NCBI GenBank assembly: GCA_003649495.1 | Contig: QMRZ01000015.1 | Coordinates: forward strand, 1 to 19,179 | From: Thermoprotei archaeon | Lineage (GTDB): Archaea; Thermoproteota; Thermoprotei; Thermofilales; Thermofilaceae | DNA length: 19,179 bases | Reading direction: 5' to 3' | Shown here: piece after piece, positions 13,823 to 19,179 of the stretch | Position numbering within the stretch: the first letter of the stretch is position 1 | Layout: each line of letters begins with the position of its first letter | Notes under the pieces: model-generated | What the model was told of the DNA's origin: nothing | Database searches by the model: none | What the model saw: the letters and a program-made list of their open reading frames with translations, nothing else | Translations under genes and position numbers: made by a program

Positions 13823-15637
13823 ATGGGCGGCAGCGCGGCCAGTAAGCTGAGAAAGCTGAGTTTCTACCTAGATCCCGTGCTCATCGCTCAGCTTCTCCTC
13901 CCCACGACCATTCTATTCCTGTTCTTAGTAGCTCCCCTACTGCTGGTAGCATACGTCGCTGGTCAATACAGCATCTTTGATGTGTTGAGCGACCCAACGT
14001 ACTTCAGCCTGAGGCCGCGAGGGCAGCCAGTTCTCATCCTGAGAACCTCCTTCAGGGGGCGTGAGGTTACCATAATTAAGGTGGTAGGGGTCAGCTTTGG
14101 GGCAGTTATCAATTCCCTCATAAACGCCGTGATAGTGACTGCTGGAGCCACTGTGCTAGGCGTGGCCGTAGCCTTCGTCTTCGCCCGCTACGAATTCCCA
14201 GGAAAGACCGTCTTGAGGATACTAGCCACCATGCCGCTCCTCCTCACCCCCTTCATTAACGTATTCGTGATTAGGAAGCTATTCGACTGGAGGGACGGGA
14301 TAATCTCGTGGTTCGTATGTGATGTCCTAGGCCTCCCCCTGAGGCTCGGAGTTGACAGCATAGCTGGAGTCGCCGTCGCACAGATAATGACGTTCTTCCC
14401 GCTAGTCTACCTAAACGTATACTCGAGCATGGTCAATATCGACCCCAGCTTGGAGGAGCAGGCAGAGAACCTGGGGGCTAAGGGCTTCAGGCTCTTCAGG
14501 ACCGTGACCCTCCCCCTCTCCCTCCCCGGGCTAGCGGCGGGCTCAGCCCTCGTCTTCATATTCTCCCTGGAGGACGTGGCGGCTCCGATAGTATTCAACG
14601 AGAAGAGGTTCATCTCTTATCAGGTCTTTAGCAAGTTCATTGAGGCTACGACTGGCCAGCTATCGCCGGTGGCGGCTATACTGGCCCTCATACTGCTCTT
14701 GCTAGCCCTAACAATTTTCGCCAGCATTAGGAGGTACGTCATGCTAAGGCAGTACGCCATGCTGAGCAGGGGAGGCAGGTGGAAGCCGCGTATGAGGAAG
14801 CTCAGCGCTAAGGGCCTGTTAGCGATCTACCTGGTCCTGGCTCCTTTACTCGTCTTCCTCGCGTTCCCTCAGCTGGGAGTCATCATCTATGCCTTCTCCG
14901 AGAGGTGGACTGGCCCCCTGCCCCAGGGCTTCACCCTCAAGAACCTCTGGTCCATAGTTGAAGACCCCCTAGTCTCGAGGGCTGTCATCAACAGCCTCAC
15001 ATACTCGCTCTCCGCGCTGGCTCTCATAATATTATTGGGGATCTCAGCTTCATACGTCATTGCTAGGGCCAGGGTGCCAGGCGTGGACCTGCTGGACCTT
15101 CTAGTCACGTCGCCGGTGGCAATACCGGGCCTCGTCATAGCTGTGGGCTACTTCTACTTCTTCACGACCTTCTTCCGCGGCACCCCGCTTGATCCAATAG
15201 TCAGCGGCCCGTCTCTCTTACTGGTACTCGCCTACAGCGTGAGGAGGCTGCCCTTCACAGCTAGGGCAGTGTTCGCCGGCCTTCAGCAGGTGCACATAGC
15301 GCTGGAGGAGGCTTCACTGAACCTAGGGGCTGGGAGGCTCAGGACGCTGGTCAATATCGTAATCCCGCTGATAAGCCTCAACCTGCTCAGCGGGGCCCTC
15401 GTGAGCTTCGTCTACTGCATGAGCGAGACCAGCACTAGCATCACACTGGGGGGGCTTGGGGGAGTCGGGGAGAGCCACCAGGCGCCGATAACCTTCATCA
15501 TGCTCGATTACCTCAATAGGGTGGGAGGGCCTCACATCGTAGCCTCGTTAGGCGTCCTCCTAATCTCGCTCCAGTTGCTCGTGATAACGCTGGTAAACGT
15601 AGTATTTAAGCAGAGGTACGCCTACGTGGGTGTGTAA
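13823..15637 (+). CDS. ABC importer permease, two fused permease domains
   Basis: A 604-residue integral membrane protein made of two BPD_transp_1 halves (about 12-305 and 330-596), roughly six helices each, as in FbpB/AfuB-type importers. Each half has an EAA loop that docks on the ATPase. The first is EEQAENLGAKGFRLFRTVTLPLSLPG (211-236), the second EEASLNLGAGRLRTLVNIVIPLISL (495-519). A long first periplasmic loop (about 48-92) follows helix 1. A single chain therefore replaces the usual permease pair, and with one ATPase gene gives a complete transporter. The frame is open upstream to 13712 inside the binding-protein gene. The ATG at 13823, 2 bp after that gene's stop and with GGAGG upstream, is the start. 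Genes on both sides are spaced by 2 bp. Confidence 0.93.
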   Translation: MGGSAASKLRKLSFYLDPVLIAQLLLPTTILFLFLVAPLLLVAYVAGQYSIFDVLSDPTYFSLRPRGQPVLILRTSFRGREVTIIKVVGVSFGAVINSLINAVIVTAGATVLGVAVAFVFARYEFPGKTVLRILATMPLLLTPFINVFVIRKLFDWRDGIISWFVCDVLGLPLRLGVDSIAGVAVAQIMTFFPLVYLNVYSSMVNIDPSLEEQAENLGAKGFRLFRTVTLPLSLPGLAAGSALVFIFSLEDVAAPIVFNEKRFISYQVFSKFIEATTGQLSPVAAILALILLLLALTIFASIRRYVMLRQYAMLSRGGRWKPRMRKLSAKGLLAIYLVLAPLLVFLAFPQLGVIIYAFSERWTGPLPQGFTLKNLWSIVEDPLVSRAVINSLTYSLSALALIILLGISASYVIARARVPGVDLLDLLVTSPVAIPGLVIAVGYFYFFTTFFRGTPLDPIVSGPSLLLVLAYSVRRLPFTARAVFAGLQQVHIALEEASLNLGAGRLRTLVNIVIPLISLNLLSGALVSFVYCMSETSTSITLGGLGGVGESHQAPITFIMLDYLNRVGGPHIVASLGVLLISLQLLVITLVNVVFKQRYAYVGV

Positions 15638-15639
15638 GG

Positions 15640-16722
15640 ATGACCAGAGTCAGCCTAAGGGGGGTTACCAAGAGGTTCGAGGATGTAGTAGCGGTAGACA
15701 GGGTGAGCCTGGAGGTCAGAGAGGGGGAGCTCTTCACCCTGCTAGGCCCCAGCGGCTGTGGAAAAACCACCACTCTCAGGATAATAGCTGGCTTTGAACT
15801 TCCAGATGAGGGCAGCGTATTCTTCGACAATGAAGATGTCACGTATAAGAAGCCCTATGAGAGGGGCTGTGCAATGGTGTTTCAGAACTACGCTCTCTGG
15901 CCCCATATGACCGTTTACGAGAACGTGGCTTATGGCCTAAAGGTTAGGGGCCTCCCAGCGCGCGAGATAAGGAAGAGAGTGGATGAGGTGCTTGAACTCG
16001 TAGGGCTCAGGGGGCTGGAGGACAGGTACCCCACTCAGCTCTCAGGGGGCCAGCAGCAGAGGGTGGCGCTCGCCAGGGCTCTGGTCGTCGAGCCTAAGGT
16101 GCTGCTACTCGATGAGCCGCTGAGCAACCTAGATGCCAAACTTAGGCTAAGGATGAGGGAGGAGGTTAAGAAGCTCCAGAAGGAATTAGGAATCACTACA
16201 ATCTACGTCACTCACGATCAGGAGGAGGCTATGAGCATCTCAGACAGAGTAGCGGTAATGAACCGGGGCAGGGTCCTACAGGTTGGGACTCCGATAGAGG
16301 TCTACACTAAGCCCGCTAACCTATTCGTCGCTACCTTCATCGGGCGGAGCGCCCTGCTCAGAGGGAAGATCGTGAGAGCGGATGGCAGAAGGGTGTCTAT
16401 ATTAACTCGTGGAGGCTTCAAGCTGGAGGGCACGGGACTGGGAGTGAGGTCGGGGGACACGGAGATAGTCGCTGTGGTGAGGCCGGAAGATTTCTCGCTA
16501 AGCCCCCTCCCAGATGCCAACATCATCGAGGGAAAGGTGGAGCTCGTGATGTTCTTAGGGCCTTATAAGCAGCTTAGGGTTAATGCCAGAGGTGAGAGGA
16601 TAATAGCGTACGTAGACCCTGAGGAGGAGGTCAAGGCGGGTGAGATTATCAAATTATACATAAAGCCAGAGGACGTTAAGGTGTACTCTGCCGAGGGCTG
16701 GGAGGAACTGGAGTTCGAGTAA
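15640..16722 (+). CDS. ABC importer ATP-binding protein (PotA/FbpC/MalK-like, TOBE domain)
   Basis: A 360-residue cytoplasmic ATPase of a nutrient importer. Walker A is GPSGCGKTT (36-44), the Q-loop is VFQNYALWPHMTV (80-92), the signature is LSGGQQQR (134-141), Walker B is VLLLDEPLSNLD (154-165), and the H-loop is THDQEEA (191-197) with His192. The C-terminal part (about 240-350) forms TOBE-type strands (LRGKIVRADGRRVSI, TEIVAVVRPEDFSL, YIKPEDVKVY), as in FbpC, PotA and 2-aminoethylphosphonate importers. All catalytic residues are intact. The start lies 2 bp after the permease stop with AAGG upstream. It is the last gene of the importer operon, since the next gene has its own TATA-like element. 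Confidence 0.95.
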   Translation: MTRVSLRGVTKRFEDVVAVDRVSLEVREGELFTLLGPSGCGKTTTLRIIAGFELPDEGSVFFDNEDVTYKKPYERGCAMVFQNYALWPHMTVYENVAYGLKVRGLPAREIRKRVDEVLELVGLRGLEDRYPTQLSGGQQQRVALARALVVEPKVLLLDEPLSNLDAKLRLRMREEVKKLQKELGITTIYVTHDQEEAMSISDRVAVMNRGRVLQVGTPIEVYTKPANLFVATFIGRSALLRGKIVRADGRRVSILTRGGFKLEGTGLGVRSGDTEIVAVVRPEDFSLSPLPDANIIEGKVELVMFLGPYKQLRVNARGERIIAYVDPEEEVKAGEIIKLYIKPEDVKVYSAEGWEELEFE

Positions 16723-16735
16723 CTGCTACGCCACG

Positions 16736-16744
16736 CTTATTAGC
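16736..16744 (+). promoter_or_regulatory. TATA-like element and G-rich ribosome-binding site of the phosphoesterase gene
   Basis: CTTATTAGC lies about 37 nt before the TTG at 16777. The predicted short leader holds a run of eight G followed by AGG (16766-16776), an unusually G-rich Shine-Dalgarno region directly against the start codon. Confidence 0.45.
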
Positions 16745-16776
16745 TCACACACGACTGTCCACCTTGGGGGGGGAGG

Positions 16777-18669
16777 TTGAGGCGCCATACATTACTACTC
16801 CTGGCACTAGCCATACTTGCTGCAGTCCCCCTAGCGCTGGCTCGCCCTAGGATCCTAGATCCCAGGTACTCTGTCCCCCTCCCGCTCCTGCCAGGCCAGC
16901 TGCTCAATGTAACGCTGATCGATGTTGAGAATGCTACGATAGGTGGGGTCTGGATCACTGCTCCCGGGGTGAACTATACACTCAAGCTATTGAACGTCAC
17001 AGCTCAAGGCGATACAGTAGTTCTTACTCTGAGGGTGCCTGAGGAAGTGAGGGCTGGGCTGTACGATGTGTACGTCCGGGTGGGAGACGAGGTACTCGGG
17101 GAGCCCAGGAGTGTATGGCTTCTGTCAGCCTGGCCCTCTAGACTCCTCATAATGCACATCACCGACGTACACATTGACATAGTCACGGAGGGGGTACATA
17201 GCACCACGTACTTTGAGACTGCGATGGGCCTCCTAAACACTCTCCCCGCGGATCTAGCGGTGATAACAGGCGACTGCGTAGATGTTGGCAGCGACCTAGG
17301 AGCTCTGAAGGTATTCTCTCAAGTAACGAACCGGGCTAGAAAGCCGACCTTCATAATACCCGGAAACCACGACCACTCTCAGACGGACAGCGAGAGCTTC
17401 TCAAAGCTCTACTATGGACGCTATGTGGGTCCGCCCTACTGGTATAGGGTGATAGGCCCATTCCTCATTGCGGGCCTAGACCTAGGCATGGAGGGATACC
17501 CGGACTCACAGCAGCTGAAGTGGCTTGAGGGAGTCTTATCGAGGCACAGGGATAAGGTGAAAATAATACTGATGCATCACCCCTTCTTCCGGTACGGAGT
17601 CTTCGGAGAAATCAACGGCTCCTGGAAGTCGATTGAGGATCTATCGAATGTCATATACAGCAGTTGGGCTGAGCACATGGACGCCGCGCAGGAGTTCCTA
17701 AGGATAGTGGAGGAGAATGGAGTTCGGCTGGTGCTCTCAGGCCATGTCCATGGGGATGGCGTGGTCCTCTACAACGGCGTGACCTGGTTCGTCACGACTA
17801 CGACCACGTGTGCTGGCGTGAGAGAGGGGGATTACAGGGGCTTCAGGCTGATTGAAGTGCGCGAGGATGGGAGCGTGAAGATCTACGGGATTCCGGGCAG
17901 AGACCCCCTGAAGGAGTTCAGCTCCTTCAACATCGAGGAGGCGCTGATACGTACAATCCCCGACCCAGAGCTTAGAGCGAACACAGCCCTCGTGAGACTT
18001 GGAAGGGGACTAGGTATCGAGCCTCAGAGAATACATGTATACATGTACCTGAATGGAACCGTGCCCGCAGACAGATATGCGCTGTACGGCAACCTCAGCT
18101 TAGTTGAAGGCTACTCGCTCACGCCCTACGGCGACCTATACCTGGCTAATGTGACGCTCAGAGTGCAGCCTGGGGTGGAGATTCAGGTAACCGCCTCATG
18201 CTATAAGGATGAGTGGGGCCCCGAGGTCAGGCTACTGTTCTACACCCCAAGGAAGCCGGTAGCGGGGAGGGATAGCGTGACGCTGTATGTAAAGGCCGTG
18301 GATGAGGGCTGGGGCATTAAGGAGGTCAAGGTGTCGTACACAGCCAATGCGACGAGGGGTGAGGTTAACGCTCTTAGGGTGAGCCCCACAACATACCGGG
18401 CCGTGCTGCCGCCCATCAACGCTACAGCGCTCCATATTACGGTGAAGGCTGTGGACTTAGCTGGCAATACAAGCGTAGAGGAGGGGGAGATAAGCTACGT
18501 CCAGCCCGCAAAGCCGCAGGAGGAGCAGGCCCCTTCAGAGCAGGCTCCTCCACCCTCAAAACCCGAGGAAGCAAGGCCACCGGTGCCCACTTCACTCATC
18601 TTAGCAATAGCGGTAGTAGCCCTAGTAGTGGCGGCACTGGTCGTAGTCCTCACGAGAAGGAGAAAGTGA
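16777..18669 (+). CDS. secreted, membrane-anchored calcineurin-like metallophosphoesterase
   Basis: A 630-residue extracytoplasmic dimetal phosphoesterase. It has a signal peptide (about 1-22) and an N-terminal beta domain (about 38-115). The catalytic domain (about 122-375) has all five metal motifs: HITDVH (127-132), GDCVD (165-169), GNHDH (196-200), MHHPFF (266-271) and SGHVHGD (321-327). Beyond it are a C-terminal Ig-like domain (about 480-575), a Pro/Glu/Gln linker (577-604) and one membrane helix (605-625) ending in RRRK. It should sit outside the cell, anchored at its C-terminus, cleaving phosphate mono- or diesters; the substrate is unknown. The start is TTG at 16777, fixed by the signal peptide and G-rich site. 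It follows the ABC importer, suggesting that it prepares a phosphorylated nutrient. Convergent with the next gene (2-bp gap). Confidence 0.92.
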   Translation: MRRHTLLLLALAILAAVPLALARPRILDPRYSVPLPLLPGQLLNVTLIDVENATIGGVWITAPGVNYTLKLLNVTAQGDTVVLTLRVPEEVRAGLYDVYVRVGDEVLGEPRSVWLLSAWPSRLLIMHITDVHIDIVTEGVHSTTYFETAMGLLNTLPADLAVITGDCVDVGSDLGALKVFSQVTNRARKPTFIIPGNHDHSQTDSESFSKLYYGRYVGPPYWYRVIGPFLIAGLDLGMEGYPDSQQLKWLEGVLSRHRDKVKIILMHHPFFRYGVFGEINGSWKSIEDLSNVIYSSWAEHMDAAQEFLRIVEENGVRLVLSGHVHGDGVVLYNGVTWFVTTTTTCAGVREGDYRGFRLIEVREDGSVKIYGIPGRDPLKEFSSFNIEEALIRTIPDPELRANTALVRLGRGLGIEPQRIHVYMYLNGTVPADRYALYGNLSLVEGYSLTPYGDLYLANVTLRVQPGVEIQVTASCYKDEWGPEVRLLFYTPRKPVAGRDSVTLYVKAVDEGWGIKEVKVSYTANATRGEVNALRVSPTTYRAVLPPINATALHITVKAVDLAGNTSVEEGEISYVQPAKPQEEQAPSEQAPPPSKPEEARPPVPTSLILAIAVVALVVAALVVVLTRRRK

Positions 18670-18671
18670 CC

Positions 18672-19151
18672 TCAGCTTGCTGGTAGTCTAGCGATTATTT
18701 TTGATAACAGTTCCCTAACTTCAGGTCTAGACACCAGCCTCCTGAGCGGAGGGCCAGAATCCTCGCCGAGTAGAGCGTGATAGAATGCCCTGTATACCTG
18801 GAGCCTCTCCCTCCTCTTCCTTAGCCCCAGAGACTCCGCTACTTCTCTCACGATTCTGCCGACTTCACTCGGGTCACATCCCTCTAAAATCCTCCTTGAG
18901 ACCTCCACGAACGCTTTCACCACTTCCTCCTCAAAGCATTCTAGCGCCTTAAGGGCCTGATCCACGTTCTGCAGCACAGCTGTATACCCCACCTCCCTTA
19001 GCCAGTTACGCGCCATCACCAGCCTCCTCCTCACCTCAGCTATCTCCCACTCCTCCATGTCCCTCAGCTTACCCTGCTTCTTCAGCATGGCTAGCCCGTC
19101 CTCGACATCCGTCATCCAGGCAGCTACTCTAACCAGCTGGTAGTAGGGCAC
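18672..19151 (-). CDS. unidentified helical protein, possibly truncated by the window edge
   Basis: I do not recognise a family. From the GTG at 19151 it has 159 residues, almost wholly predicted helix (DVEDGLAMLKKQ, EEWEIAEVRRRLVMARNWLREVG, VDQALKALECFEEEVVKAFVEVSRRILEG, EVGRIVREVAESLGLRKRRERLQVYRAFYHALLG, EVRELLSKIIARL). Two Cys (in ALECFEE and LEGCDP) are present. There is no signal or membrane segment. The frame stays open from 19151 to the window end (residues SPPPRKPRRVPYYQL), with no Shine-Dalgarno or TATA-like element before the GTG, so the true start may lie outside the window behind a Pro/Arg-rich linker. It is convergent with the phosphoesterase gene. Confidence 0.65.
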   Translation of the reverse strand: MPYYQLVRVAAWMTDVEDGLAMLKKQGKLRDMEEWEIAEVRRRLVMARNWLREVGYTAVLQNVDQALKALECFEEEVVKAFVEVSRRILEGCDPSEVGRIVREVAESLGLRKRRERLQVYRAFYHALLGEDSGPPLRRLVSRPEVRELLSKIIARLPAS

Positions 19152-19179
19152 ACGCCTGGGCTTGCGAGGGGGTGGGGAC

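Overview
The window looks like chromosomal DNA of a hyperthermophilic archaeon, most likely a thermoproteote (crenarchaeote). Many starts carry a TATA-like element 24-32 nt upstream and no Shine-Dalgarno sequence, as in leaderless archaeal transcripts. Arg is mostly AGG/AGA and Ile often ATA. GTG and TTG starts are common and genes are tightly packed. Several products are archaeal types: a TIGR00304/DUF131 membrane protein, a divergent archaeal 5-formyltetrahydrofolate cyclo-ligase, a DUF84 nucleotide phosphatase, and a solute-binding protein with a pilin-like signal peptide. I cannot place it to order from sequence alone. There are no rRNAs, tRNAs, CRISPR arrays or insertion sequences, and no gene-free stretch exceeds 300 bases (the longest, 6305-6491, is a divergent promoter region).

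Layout. (1) 1-2498: a possible partial gene at the left edge, then a divergent sugar-catabolism pair, an L-fuculokinase-like FGGY kinase (-) and an HpcH/HpaI-type 2-keto-3-deoxy-acid aldolase (+). (2) 2482-6304: a cluster rich in metabolite-repair enzymes: an unknown 147-residue protein and a 5-formyl-THF cyclo-ligase-like protein (both -), a small ribbon-helix-helix regulator (+), the bifunctional NAD(P)HX repair enzyme Nnr (+), and a DUF84 inosine/xanthosine triphosphatase (-). (3) 6492-9424: a P2A calcium pump with a small two-helix membrane protein coupled to it by a TTGA stop/start overlap. (4) 9356-11045: a small helical protein (-) divergent from a Gfo/Idh/MocA oxidoreductase (+), which is followed by a ThiS/MoaD-like sulfur carrier. 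(5) 11084-18669: a transport and surface-protein block: a membrane-anchored extracellular protein (-), a complete ABC importer (binding protein, fused double permease, ATPase; + operon with 2-bp gaps), and a secreted membrane-anchored metallophosphoesterase (+). (6) 18672-19179: an unrecognised helical protein (-), probably cut by the window edge.

How the genes work together. The importer resembles the iron/sugar-phosphate/phosphonate (AfuABC/FbpABC/PhnSTU-like) group, and the neighbouring extracellular phosphoesterase suggests scavenging of a phosphorylated organic nutrient; that is inference. The kinase and aldolase suggest use of deoxysugars or sugar acids. Region 2 gathers three enzymes whose relatives repair or remove damaged or dead-end metabolites. 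Five ORFs were re-started relative to the longest possible reading frame or have a plausible alternative start, as noted in their entries.
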